From: Catonia carolina
Taxonomy: Eukaryota; Arthropoda; Insecta; Hemiptera; Achilidae
Length of the DNA stretch: 64,000 nt
Reading direction: 5' to 3'
NCBI GenBank assembly: GCA_035578175.1
Contig: JAQMRL010000014.1
Coordinates: 11,570,274-11,634,273, forward strand
The notes under the pieces were generated by a model, which worked only from the letters and a program-made list of their open reading frames with translations, did no database searches and was not told where the DNA came from. Below, one piece after another: positions 21,465 through 32,619 of this stretch (the stretch's first letter is position 1; every line of letters starts with the position of its first letter). Position numbers and translations under genes: made by a program.

Positions 21465-24148
21465 ATCATTCATTCCGTATTTCCACATGGAACGCGAACG
21501 GCTTAAGTGGTAGGATACCTGAACTTGAACTCTTTTTAAAATCACAGAAAATCGATATAATGTTGGTTTCTGAAACAAGATTTACTGATAGATCACATGT
21601 AAAAATTTTTGGATATTGTATTTACTCAACGAACCACCCATCAGGAAATGGCCACGGTGGAACTGCCGTTATAATTAAAAATACAGTCAAGCATTATGAA
21701 ATCAATAAATATGTTAAGGACTACATCCAAGCCACTAACATTGTAATAGAAGATTTAAATTTTCCTCTGGTGCTGTCTGCAATTTACTGTCCACCTCGGC
21801 ATTCTGTAACGGAAGACCAATTTACCGGCTATTTTGAGATGTTAGGTAACCGTTTCATTTCAGGAGGGGATTGGAATGCAAAACATCAGCAATGGGGTTC
21901 ACGCCTAACATCACCGAGAGGTCGGAGGCTTTTCAGTTCAGTTGTTAAAAATAATCTCCACTCACTTTCGTCTGGCAATCCGACATATTGGCCCGCCGAC
22001 TTAAATAAACTACCAGATTTATTGGACTTTTTTGTCACAAAAGGCATTGCGCATAACTACACATATATTGAATCGTGTTGCGATTTATCTTCAGATCATA
22101 CTCCGGTTATTTTAACAGTTAGCATGCATGTAATCCTGAAAGAGGTTTGTCCGAAGCTATTTACGAATAAGACTGATCGGGAGTATTTTAGAGAGCGGGT
22201 TGAGTCAAAAATTGATTTAAATGTACGTTTACAGTATGAACAGGACATCGATGAAACCGTGAACAGTTTGACCAAGGCCATTCAATCTTCGGCATGGGAA
22301 GCAACACCCATACCACAGCTGGTTCCACCTTCTAACAATCAATATCCTCTCGACATCCGGGAGAAAATAACGCAACGCCGCCGCCTAAGAAGGATTTGGC
22401 ATAATACAAGGTACCCTGAGGATAAAAGGAGATTTAACCAAGCATCACAAGAACTAAAAAGATTAATACATAATTTCAAAAACAATAATTTTCAACAGTA
22501 TCTTGAAGGTTTATCACCAACGGAAGAGACAAACTTTTCGCTGTGGAAAGCGACCAAAACATTTAAACGCCCGACAAATGTCATTTCGCCCTTACGTAAC
22601 GCTATCGGATGTTGGGCACGGAGTAGTGCAGAAAAAGCGGATGTATTTGCTAAACATCTTACTAATGTCTTCCGGCCGTTTCCCGCTGTTTTTGATGAGC
22701 AAGATATTTTTGACTCTCTTGATACACCATTCCAAATGTCGTTGCCAATAAAAAATTTCGATGTTGCTGAAATTGAAACTACTATATGCCGTGATTTCAA
22801 TAATAGAAAATCTCCTGGTTACGATTTGATAACTGGCAACGTTTTAAAAGAGCTACCAAGTAAAGCATTTTTACTTATTAAACTTGTTTTTAACGCCATC
22901 ATTAGAACTGGCTACTTCCCAACTCTCTGGAAAGTTGGACAAATAGTTATGGTGCTAAAACCAGGCAAAGACCCTAGTGATGCGGCTTCATACCGACCCA
23001 TAAGTCTTCTACCGGTGCTTTCAAAAGTATTTGAAAAATTGTTTTTCAAAAGATTAAAACCGTTTTTGGAAGAGCTTCTTCCTGATTATCAATATGGGTT
23101 TAGAGAAAAACACTCGACGATCGAGCAGGTACATAGAGTTGTTGAGAACATTAATAATGCATTTGAAAATCGCCAATATTGCTCTGCTGTCTTCCTTGAT
23201 ATTGTTCAGGCGTTTGACAAAGTTTGGCATACTGGACTTTTATCTAAACTCAAACTCCACCTACCACATCCGTTTTACTCAGTGATAAGGTCGTACTTAC
23301 TGGGTAGGTACTTCCAAGTTAAGTTAGAAGGTGAGTGTACAGATCTATTCCCTGTTTCTTCTGGGGTTCCTCAAGGAAGTGTCCTTGGACCTGTTCTATA
23401 TCTTTTGTATACGTCTGATTTACCACCAAATGATGGAATAACACTTGCAATGTTTGCAGACGATACAGCCGTCCTAGCAGTTCACGATGATCCTAACGTT
23501 GCGTCACGACTAATACAAAATTATCTAGACTTGTTTGAGGTTTGGTTGCAAAAATGGCGAATGAAAGTTAACGAGGGGAAATCTTCTTTTGTAACTTTTG
23601 CTCTTCGGAAAGGTTTAGGTGCTCCAGTAACGCTAAACCATCAACTTATTCCTAGGGTTGATGAAGTTAAATATTTAGGGCTCTATCTTGATCGTCGTTT
23701 GTCATGGAGGAAACATATTTCCACAAAACGAAAACAGCTAGATTTGAAAGTTAAAAAAATGTACTGGCTGCTTGGCCGTAAATCGAAATTGTCCACTTCC
23801 AATAAAATTCTCATGTATAAAACGATTTTGAAGCCCGTATGGACATACGGCATTCAGCTCTGGGGATCTGCGAAGAGAACCAATTTAAATATAATAGAGC
23901 GATTTCAGACAAAAACGTTGCGGCAGTTACTCAATATACCTTGGTATATTTCTAATAAATACATATACAAAGATTTAAAGATGAATTCTATTCAACAAGA
24001 AATTAAAAACTTCAGTGTTCGGTATCAAAGACGGCTTGAGGTCCATCCAAATTATTTATCAGTGAACTTATTAGACAATAGTGTAAATAATTTTGTGAGA
24101 CTGAAAAGATTTAACGTTTTAGACATTGTACATAGATTTAGTGTGTAA
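21461..24148 (+). CDS. LINE ORF2: endonuclease-reverse transcriptase
   Basis: An 895-residue open frame encoding the enzyme that nicks the target and copies the LINE RNA (target-primed reverse transcription). The N-terminal APE-type endonuclease has WNANG (10-14), SETRF with E38, GGDWNAKH (D137, N139) and SSDHTP (D212, H213). The reverse transcriptase follows, with YRPISLLPVLSKVFEKL, motif A D580 (FLDIVQAFDKVWH), PQGSVLGPVLY and the catalytic FADD box (D667, D668). The C-terminal segment contains WTYGIQLWGSA and NIPWYISN, usual for Jockey-type elements. No RNase H domain. All catalytic residues are present and there are no interruptions, so the element could be active. Confidence 0.95.
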   Translation: MNHSFRISTWNANGLSGRIPELELFLKSQKIDIMLVSETRFTDRSHVKIFGYCIYSTNHPSGNGHGGTAVIIKNTVKHYEINKYVKDYIQATNIVIEDLNFPLVLSAIYCPPRHSVTEDQFTGYFEMLGNRFISGGDWNAKHQQWGSRLTSPRGRRLFSSVVKNNLHSLSSGNPTYWPADLNKLPDLLDFFVTKGIAHNYTYIESCCDLSSDHTPVILTVSMHVILKEVCPKLFTNKTDREYFRERVESKIDLNVRLQYEQDIDETVNSLTKAIQSSAWEATPIPQLVPPSNNQYPLDIREKITQRRRLRRIWHNTRYPEDKRRFNQASQELKRLIHNFKNNNFQQYLEGLSPTEETNFSLWKATKTFKRPTNVISPLRNAIGCWARSSAEKADVFAKHLTNVFRPFPAVFDEQDIFDSLDTPFQMSLPIKNFDVAEIETTICRDFNNRKSPGYDLITGNVLKELPSKAFLLIKLVFNAIIRTGYFPTLWKVGQIVMVLKPGKDPSDAASYRPISLLPVLSKVFEKLFFKRLKPFLEELLPDYQYGFREKHSTIEQVHRVVENINNAFENRQYCSAVFLDIVQAFDKVWHTGLLSKLKLHLPHPFYSVIRSYLLGRYFQVKLEGECTDLFPVSSGVPQGSVLGPVLYLLYTSDLPPNDGITLAMFADDTAVLAVHDDPNVASRLIQNYLDLFEVWLQKWRMKVNEGKSSFVTFALRKGLGAPVTLNHQLIPRVDEVKYLGLYLDRRLSWRKHISTKRKQLDLKVKKMYWLLGRKSKLSTSNKILMYKTILKPVWTYGIQLWGSAKRTNLNIIERFQTKTLRQLLNIPWYISNKYIYKDLKMNSIQQEIKNFSVRYQRRLEVHPNYLSVNLLDNSVNNFVRLKRFNVLDIVHRFSV

Positions 24149-24416
24149 AACATGTAAAATGTACGTATTAAGAGTGGTTGCGTGAGTGTGTGTGTGTGCG
24201 CGCGTGTTTTTTGATGTACGTGAGTATAAATGTTCTTGTTTACTAAGATTAATATCATTGTTAACATTTCTAATATTATTGTTAATGATAGTATACATTT
24301 AAGTTAGTGGCTACAACAGTAATCACTGGATTGCTGATGTGAATAACTGTTTCTTTCTACTTATCGTAATTACTTATTGTTCATGATTGAATAGATTGTA
24401 ATTTTGCAGAATGTCA

Positions 24417-24452
<36 letters not shown>

Positions 24453-25104
24453 TTCCTCACACACTCATTCAACCTCACAAATTTTCAAGAATTAGCTCAC
24501 ATGCTGTTTTGCGAGACGCGTAGTCATTTTCAGTTAGTTGTCGCTAGAACATCATCTTGTACGAATGGAACTGAAGGTCATCATGAAGGATTCTTCACAC
24601 ACTTCGGTCAGACATTATTAGTGCGGCAGCATGCTTCACTACGGAACGCCGTGGAGACTGCAACACAGATAACCTTACAGCCTCAATATTTTCAGGAGTT
24701 CTCACACAACGCTTTCGTCCTGTTGGTTTCAGTTTCAAAGCAGACGATGTTAAACGAAAGTTTTTCACCCACAGCAACATCGTATTCCTACTTGGAACAG
24801 ACGCGTTTCGGTTTAGATTAAAATGTCTACGAAATAAACGCTACATAGCAATAACAGAAACATTGTTTTTGAAATACGCTTCAATCACAAAAGCACGGTG
24901 CTCACACGACCAACTCATGATGGCAGCTAAAATGGTAGTATTAGCGCTACCCCGTAACAACTGTACCAACTTCCTATTCACAGTGTTGCCAACATACCGA
25001 TGAATACAAAATCATCAGATTAATCTGCCGGACCCTGTACATGCATATTTCTCACCCTTTGGCTTTTCCTTTTCATTTAATGTACAAGGAGGAGCAACAC
25101 TATA

Positions 25105-26160
25105 CTATTATTAAAAAATGATGAGCTTTGAACGTACGCATTGCCCCCTACCCACTTCATAGCTAACCAATGACTTGCCAGCAATGCTGCCAATACTTGC
25201 TCTCATAGCTCTGTTATACAAGGTGTCTCACGAGTAACCCAACAAACTTCTAAGATGGTTTCCTCTCATCAAAATAATGAAAAAAATTTATATAAACATG
25301 GGTCCGGAAACACTTCGTTAGCGAGTTACGGCTAGTGAAAGATTTCGCTCTGGGTTCAGAACATACGCCTAAATTAAGTCATCCTAGAGGTCTAGGAACC
25401 CAATTTTATGAGTAGATTTGATAATTTCTAGTGTATTTTGACCCGACAAATTGAATAAAATAAGTTCCAGAACCATATCTCCAGTAGTTTTTGTAATATC
25501 CAATGAAAAACAGACAAATCTGTGCATAAAAATACGTTTTTTAGGTTTGAAGAACAATAACTGTTATATTCTCTTCAAAATTAAAATCTTTACAAGTTTT
25601 GCTATATAAATTTACACATTTATTAGCCATTTAACACAGTTATTGTTCCTCAAACCTAAAACAACGTATTTTTATGCACAGATTTGTCCGTTTTTTCATT
25701 GGATATTACAAAAACTACTGGAGATACGGTTCTGGAACTTAATTTATAAAATTTTTCAGGTCAAAATATATGAGAAACCATCAAATTTACTCATAAAATT
25801 AGGTTCCTAGACCTCTACAATGACTTTATTTAGGCGTATGTTCTGAACCCAGGGCGAAATCTTTCGCTAGCCGTAACTTGCTAACGAAGTGTTTCCGGAC
25901 CCATGTTTATAAATAAACTTTTTTCATTATTTTGATGAGAGGAAACCACCTTAGAAGTTTGTCGGGTTACTCGTGAGACACCCTGTATATTTCATCAGCC
26001 ATTTTTTTTAAACTTTCAATAACAATAATTATAACCTATGAACATACAACCAGCTGATTATATTATAAAGTATTGCATGTTAACGCTCTCTATACATCGT
26101 ACAATCTAACAATGCTTGATTAGTCTAAATGCGTGGAACAGCAGAGCTCATCAACCATGA
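25105..26160. mobile_element. TIR element interrupted by a fold-back
   Basis: Related to the uninterrupted copy at 48565-48912. Left part AACGTACGCATTGCCCCCTA (25130), right part ending GAGCTCATCAACCATGAAAA (26155). The 767-bp fold-back at 25219-25985 is inserted in it, at a position that is uninterrupted in the 48.6-kb copy (GCTCTATTAAATATTTCGTC). No coding capacity. Confidence 0.65.
25219..25985. mobile_element. Fold-back element, arms about 347 bp
   Basis: Ends CAAGGTGTCTCACGAGTAAC and GTTACTCGTGAGACACCCTG, with TA on both sides. The whole element is a palindrome: the left arm (25219 to about 25566) matches the inverse of the right arm (about 25638-25985) with scattered differences, around a ~70-bp centre. 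No transposase. It shares the internal TCGTTAGCGAGTTACGGCTA motif with the larger fold-back at 41070. Confidence 0.85.
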
Positions 26161-28518
26161 AAAATATTATAGTGCACACTAAACTGAACATGTGGTGGCA
26201 GGACTGGCTATGCCACTGGCAGCCCAGTGTTATAAGCTCAGTTTGATACAATGCCCCACCACAACACTCCAGCCACCTGTGGCTCCCAACATGGTCACGA
26301 GGCACAGCAGCCAGTCAGCAATCAGTTTGTGGCAACGCCAACAGTTGCCTTAATCTAATAAGCTCCATAACAATCAACGCCCAACGACAAGTGGCATCAC
26401 CAGCAACACGGCTAACTGCGCCATCTGGCAGCCTAATCTAATACGGACTTAATAAATAAAGAAACACTTTAAATAATTAAATAATATTTTTATTGATAGA
26501 TAAAATAGATAAACTGAAATAAATTAAGAAAAAAAGCTTCAATAAAAATACAGTTCATAGTTTTTAAATGTATGAAATAATAATCAAAAGGTTGCTTAAA
26601 AATTAATAAATTTATTATAAACTATTTATCACACTTCTTTAAAACAAAACAAATAAATAACATACACCAGATGTCCTATGAAAATTATACTGCATGGATT
26701 TTACAATAAATTCCATTACATTTTATTTAACTAAAAAATAAACATGGTATTATTTATTATGTACACAAATTATTAGAAACTATATTAATCCTTATGAAAC
26801 GGTCTGTTGCTCGTAAAACAGAAGAATTGCAAAAATCAAAACGCACTCTCAAAACAACTGTTTTATCTAACGACATTACTGATGACAAATTCTGAAAAAA
26901 TTATCGTTGATTCATATAATACGTACACGCCTTTTGAGTATAATTACAAGAAAATCGCTTCATAATTCTTTGCGCTTAAGCAAGCAAAATTTTCATCCGC
27001 GAAAATTTTTGTGTTTACTTAAGATTTTTTACTATAACGGGCTTAAATTTCAGTTTAGAAAAAATTTATAAAACATGTTTTGTAGACAAGAGTTTACTGG
27101 AATAAATGTTATTTTTTTATTTAAATTTCCGTAAATATTTGACGAAGTTACAAAATGTTCAACATGCGTCCGTTTTCACATCACAAGGAAGCATGAAGGG
27201 ATGGTATTTTACATTCTTTACAGTGATGTCACAGAGCCACTGTTATATTTAAGTTACAGCTGTAAGCAAAGCAATGTAGAAAATTCTTTTCCCTACAACC
27301 TCGTGTTTTGAAAAATTCTGTAGGTGTGGTCAGAAGGAAGCCGTTACATATCCTTTGCAACCCTGCAAAGTGTCGAGTTTTTTGCCTCTGTGATGGTAAA
27401 CCCCCTCCTGAAAATTAAAATCGACTCGTCTTCCCTTTCCAAGGGCAAACCCTGTAACAGATCGTCATAGCTTCAACAAAGAACATGCATCTACATTGAC
27501 TTATGCACGAGCTGGATGGACTTCCATTCAAAACAAACAATTCCCAAACCATCAATGCTACCTACACACTATAGAGGGAATAAAAATTTTCCCTTTTATA
27601 TCCTATTTCTGTAAACACTATTAGATGCGTTAAAGAATTCCCTACTACAAAAGAACAATATTTACTGGTTTCCGACTTGTACTTAACTAGCTGTAACACG
27701 TTTCGTCACCTCCCCCACCATCAATTGTGCATGGTCTAAAATTAGATCAACAGTTTGAACTGGGTTAAACCACTGAAAAAAAATAATTGGTTGATAACTT
27801 TTTAGATGTATCATAAGAGAATATAATTAACCCTTCATGGAATATCAGTGGATAAATCCGTCAAAAAGTATTTTCCTCAAGTCATTTAGCGGATATATCG
27901 GCACATTTACAAATGGGGAATAACTTGATAAATTAATTTTTCCATTTTTGTGATACCACCTGATTTTTAGCTTAATCCTTTGAGTGCCGCGCTTGTAGTG
28001 GAGAACTGGTGAAAAATGCCAGGTCAAAAGCAAGCTAATGACACTATTCCCTTTAAAAATTAATTTCATCGAAACTAATACAGATATTAGCTTAATTCTT
28101 TTACCGAAATTAGCAGAAAACCTTACTCTAAAAAAAAAAAAAACAGTTTAAAAAATTTATTCATTGATAATTTATTTTTATTTACAACATCTTTATTCAT
28201 TTGCTTGAATTTGATGTACATGTAATATTCTTCATCCATTAGGTTTTAAACTAAACATATTTTTACCATCGCGAGTTATTTCATTTTATAGACAATTTTG
28301 TTCTGATTAGACATATGGTATAACACAACATTATTTAAAATACTATAATTATATATAAAAATGACGAAGCCGCCATTTGACATGTGTGTTTACAAAAACG
28401 TACACAAACTATAAACTCTTTGTAAAACAGATGTAACTAAATGATAGCGAAGTATATTGACATAAAATGAAATTCCATATTTACATTGATATTAAAGCCA
28501 AAATTCAACGCAATCTAC
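26161..28518. other. Intergenic, no gene recognised
   Basis: 26160-26450 is moderately GC-rich and otherwise unremarkable. 26450-27150 is AT-rich. 27180-27600 is less AT-rich and lacks the local repeat families, so it may be unique sequence such as an unrecognised UTR, but no long open frame is present. At 27829-27840 a TTAACCCTTCATGG sequence resembles the start of the TTAA-flanked elements; no matching end was found. Confidence 0.35.
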
Positions 28519-29120
28519 GGGTAAGCGCACAGAGAACACTGGTCGCTGGTCCTGACTCTTGGTGGCGAACGCGCATAGTGGGAGCATGTAACTATGCGCT
28601 TAACCTTCATTCAGTTGTCGGTTTAACATGAGTTCCAGTACCAGCAGTCATGGTGAATTATTTCTAATGGAAAACGCTAATACAAAATTGTTATCTTTTA
28701 AAGACGAAACCGTTAGAACAGAAAATTGTTCGGCAGAATCATCTTTTTCCGCAATTAAAAAAAGATAGACAAGTTTTTTAAATGCATGATAATGACTCTG
28801 GAAACGTTTTATTTTATATTGTCTAAAGTAGAATTCGTTTTCAAAAAAAAAAACAATGGTGCAACTTGCACAAGCAACCAATATTACTGAAAGAAAGATT
28901 TGTGATTACTTTGAACATTTTAAACATATTTTAACCTTTTTGACAACTGATATTCAATATTATAACACAATGTTTGGCCAGTAATAATCTTTTAAAGTTA
29001 GTTTTATGAACCTATGTTAAAAATTAATTAACAAGTTATTATTTATGAATACGTATTATACGACGCCAAGTACATTTAGCAACCTGCCAGCAAGCAGCAG
29101 GGAGGTTTATTCGTTTATAA
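28519..29120 (+). mobile_element. Harbinger-like element, 3'-truncated
   Basis: Starts GGGTAAGCGCACAGAGAACA. After ~100 bp comes ATGAGTTCCAGTACCAGCAG, reading MSSSTSSHGELFLMEN, then broken frames with MTLETFYFILSKVEF. That order is typical of PIF/Harbinger transposase N-termini. It is colinear with the second copy at 30721-32254. The right end is lost after CCTGCCAGCAAGCAGCAGGG. The open frame at 28648-28881 (-) is antisense noise. Confidence 0.65.
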
Positions 29121-29261
29121 CGTTTTTATAAATTTATTGATCAGTACTTAAAATATTAGCCATATTATGATGTAGACCTAACAGTTTCTTTTTTTTTCTT
29201 TTATGACCAAAAATGGATCACTTCAGTGAAAATTAGAAAGCTTCTTCCTTTTCATATTCTT

Positions 29262-29765
29262 TAGCTTGATGTTCTGCCAGTATGCCTTCATTCAGGCTGA
29301 TCTTGCTTGCCGAACTTCAACTTCCTCTGAAACGACCGGTTTCTTCCTGCTTGGGTTTGTTCTTTCATCTGATTTTATTTCAAATCTACTTTCCTTATTT
29401 CTTAAGATTTTTAATACTCCTGTTTTGTTTTCTAAATCATCAAAAGTTAATCCAAGTTCGGTCATGTCTTCTTTGACATTTCGGATCCATCCTCCTGATG
29501 GAAAGTTTTCTAATCACCTTGTTTAAAATTCTGTCTTTAGGTGTTCTGATAAGATGTCCAAGACAAGATATCCTTTTCTTCCTTATTGTATCTGTTATGG
29601 GTTGGTTTTTTTATAGACTTGTTCGTTTGTAAGAATTCTCCTTTGCCCATCTACTTTGTTTTACTTTCCTATGCAGGTTCTTAGGATTCGTCTTTCGAGT
29701 TTTAGGATATTGTCTATTGCTTTTGTTAATATTTCGCTGCCATATGTAACTTGTGGTTGTATATT
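29262..29765 (-). pseudogene. LINE reverse-transcriptase 3' fragment
   Basis: Read on the - strand the frames include YGSEILTKAIDNILKLERRI, then RKVKQSRWAKENSY, ITDTIRKKRISCLGHLIRTP and a Cys-containing tail. This is the usual C-terminal region of a non-LTR reverse transcriptase. The catalytic part is absent. The + strand open frames here are shadows. Confidence 0.75.
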
Positions 29766-30121
29766 GGTTACAAAACATTAAAACCGGCTACGATTTTGAC
29801 TATAGTAAAATTTAACAGCTAAAGCAAAATATTATTGCTTGTACTTCGATATAACTGACTTTCGCAACAAGAGACTGTGGCGTTCCCCATTTATTCCGTT
29901 ATAACAAGGAATAATATACACAATTTTTTTTTAATTTTCTATTTCAAAACGTAAATTACTTTCAAGATAGCCCTTGTATTATTCAATTCTTTTATAATTT
30001 TTAATAGGTACCTAAATGATTCTCACATAAATAATTAATTTATTAAATTTAATAAACTAAACTTTCATTTCAAAACTTATGATACAGATATGAACCTCTT
30101 ACTCTTAACAATTAAAGTACG
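29766..30121. other. AT-rich intergenic DNA
   Basis: No recognised feature. Confidence 0.4.
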
Positions 30122-30720
30122 TACAAGGTGTGATCAAAAAATACGGTGAACGATTTTACTACGAATGAACTGCAGACACTATGTCCATTTAAAGTAAAAA
30201 GTTCAATAGCCTGATTCTTTGAGATAATCAGTATAAAGTTTGAACAAGTTGCGATTTGTCAGTCTGCTTCCAGATCCGGAAGAGTGAGGTCATGTTTACA
30301 TGTCACGCACCATGGATTTCAAACATCGCGTTAACATTAATTTTGTTTTAAGTTCCAAAAAAGTGCCATAGAAGCTCATGAAATTTTAATATTAGTGTAT
30401 GGCGATAATAAAATAACTCTGAAGACTGTTAACAAGTGGTACAAGCGATTTAAAAGCAGAAATGAGTCTATTGAAGATGAGGAATGGTTGGGATGTACTT
30501 CGACCTCAAAAACAGATGAAAACATGGAAAAAAGAGGTAAAATTGGTTCATTCAAACATCCGATTGACTATTCAAGAGCTTACTGAAGAACTGAACATCT
30601 CGTACGAGTCTGAGCAAAGAATTTTAATCAATAATTTGCAAATGAGACAAGCAAGTCCGAAATTTGTTCCCCGACTTTTGACGCCCTTGCCACACCTCAC
30701 TTTTGTCCACATCCGCCTTA

Positions 30721-32254
30721 GAGTAAGTGCACAGTGAATGCTGGTCGCAGGTACTGATTCACGGTGACGAACGCGCATAGTGGGAGCATGTAACTACACG
30801 CTTAACCTTCATTCAGTTGTCGGTATTCAAAATGAGTTCCAGTAGCAGCAGAGATGATGAATTATTTCTTATGGAAAACTTTTCCACGAAATTATCAATT
30901 AAAGACGATACCGTTAAATGACATTAATAAGAACAGAAAATTATTCAGCAAATTCATCTTTTTCCACAATTAAAAAAAGATAGAGACAGGTTTTTTTAAA
31001 TGCATGAGAATGACTCTGGGAACGTTTAATTTTATACTGTCTAAAGTAGGACTTGTTTTCAAAAACAATGGTGCAACTTGCACAAGCAACCAATATTACC
31101 AGAAGAAAGACTTGTGATTACTTTGAAATACATTTTTTTAACACTTCGACTACTGATATTCAATATATAAAGCATTGTTTGGCCAGTAATAATCTTTTAA
31201 ATTATTTTTGTAAACCTATGTTATAATTAACAAGATGTTATCTATACTAATATAATAAAGAAGAAACGTCTGTGTTTGTTTGTATGAGGTAATCTCAGAA
31301 ACTACTGAACTGATTTTAAAAAATCTTTCATTGTTGCATAGCTTAGAGCATTCCTGATCAATATATGTTATTTTGCAACTTTTAAGTAACTTTAATTAAG
31401 TGAGTTAAGCAACTTAAACTGTGACGATGTCACATGTTTTAAGTTTATCAGGTGCATAGCACTTTTATTTTTTCTAAGTCCTCTGGATGGTATATTTTTT
31501 GGGCTAGAAGCATGATTCAACTTTTATATTTGATAGAAAAACGTGAAGAATAACATTCGATTCCAAAAAAACATTAAAAATTCGGAAATATTCAATTTTT
31601 ATTTTTGTACTGTATTTCATATAGTATTTGTTTTCATTCGACAGGTAGCGAACGAGTCATATATTTTCAATTACTCTGCGTACCACACCCACGTATTACC
31701 ACGTAATACATCACGTACTATTATTCTCTTATCTCAGCCATTATATCAACTGTCTCTTTCTTTTCCATCGGTATTCTTCTATGCATACTATTAAATTTTG
31801 TTAAATCGCAGGGACAAACATTTAAAATGGTGGGCATTGATTTGAGGCAAGAGTGCTTCCTTCACTCATGGACAACTTTATGTCGGACTTTTTTAGAGCT
31901 GGAAGTGCAGAAAAACAATTTATTTTGCTGCCACAGGGCAACAAAACCACAAATATAGAGAGGATTTAAAATAATTTAATGAGGCCTACATTAGCTGCTG
32001 TGAAGCGAGCGGGGGTTGCTAGTTATTTATGAATACGTATTATATGATGCCAAGTACACTTAGCAACCTGCTAGCAAGCAGCAGGCAAGTTTATACAAAA
32101 CAAACCAGCGAGTCGATATGCGCAGATGACCAGCACGCAGCTTTCTCCACCAACGTTTACTGTGAGACGTCCAATTAAAATATAATGGCCTATTCCTACT
32201 AGCAGGCTCCCGCTTGTAAGCGACCAGTGGCCAGTGTTCACTGTGCACTTACCC
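30721..32254 (+). mobile_element. Harbinger-like element inside mariner
   Basis: Left end GAGTAAGTGCACAGTGAA, right end TTCACTGTGCACTTACCC, which are inverted copies with one difference. Flanks TTA and TTG would be a 3-bp TSD with one change, as in PIF/Harbinger. The + strand reads MSSSSSRDDELFLMEN from 30833, followed by broken frames. Colinear with 28519-29120 except for the Helitron at 31241-32023. Confidence 0.7.
31241..32023 (+). mobile_element. Helitron-like element inside Harbinger-like element
   Basis: Starts TCTATACTAATATAATAAAG and ends GGGGGTTGCTAGT, between A (31240) and T (32024), with no TSD. The empty site is visible in the related copy near 29035 (GTTATTATTTATGAATACG). No Rep/helicase coding region. 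The open frame at 31543-31794 shows no domain. Confidence 0.8.
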
Positions 32255-32619
32255 TTGCTCTCCAGATTTAGCACCATGTGACTTCTGGCCCTTCCCAAAA
32301 ATAAAAACTGAGCTGAAAGAAAAACATTTTGACACCATTCCTGACATTATGAGGGACTCGACAGAGCAGCTAAAGACCTTTCCGAAAGAAGCGTACCAGA
32401 AATGCTCCCAATCATGGAATTAACATTTATATAAGTGCATTGCTAGGCAAGGAGAGTACTTTGAAGGAAATTAATTGAAATTTAATATAAGCTTATTACT
32501 TAGTTTGTAATAGAATTATTCACCGTATTTTTTGATCACACCTCATATACAGGAAAATGTACACTTTTTCACATGATTATGCTACAAAATAGGTCGATTG
32601 TTCAATATTTGTACAGTAA

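Larger units (their letters stand above)
19985..24449 (+). mobile_element. Apparently full-length Jockey-type LINE
   Basis: A 4.47-kb non-LTR retrotransposon with a 5' leader (about 210 bp), ORF1, ORF2, a 3' UTR and a ~30-bp poly(A) run preceded by AATAAA. Both sides carry the 12-bp target-site duplication TTGTTCCTCACA (19973-19984 and 24450-24461). The exact TSD and undamaged ORFs indicate a recent insertion. Lack of an RNase H domain, EN-RT order and three zinc knuckles in ORF1 fit the Jockey clade. The clade call is from motif layout only. Confidence 0.93.
19797..25037 (-). mobile_element. Decayed DNA transposon hosting a LINE
   Basis: TIRs CAGGGTCCGGCAGAATAATC (19797) and its inverse ending CCGGACCCTG (25037), flanked by TA. 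Without the LINE insert (19985-24449 plus one TSD copy) it is about 0.76 kb. The - strand from about 24918 to 24470 encodes the start of a transposase: MSWSCEHRAFVIEAYFKNNV, then a stop, and VRTPENIEAVRLSVLQSPRR. This is typical of a widespread insect mariner-like/DUF4817-type transposase N-terminus. At least three stops are present and the catalytic part is deleted. Confidence 0.8.
30124..32545 (+). mobile_element. Mariner remnant with nested insertions
   Basis: TIRs CAAGGTGTGATCAAAAAATA and TTTTTTGATCACACCTCA, flanked by TA (30122-30123, 32546-32547). The N-terminal transposase region (30311-30690) reads MDFKHRVNINFVLSS, WYKRFKS, TIQELTEELNIS and SPKFVPRLLT with frameshifts. The C-terminal region (32255-32480) reads CSPDLAPCDFWPFPKIKTEL and ends GEYFEGN. 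Between them a Harbinger-like element (30721-32254) is inserted, itself carrying a Helitron. Confidence 0.85.

Noticed and set aside
24411..24821. Open frame starting in the LINE poly(A)
   Set aside because: It reads poly-Lys from the poly(A) tail and then antisense to the decayed transposase.
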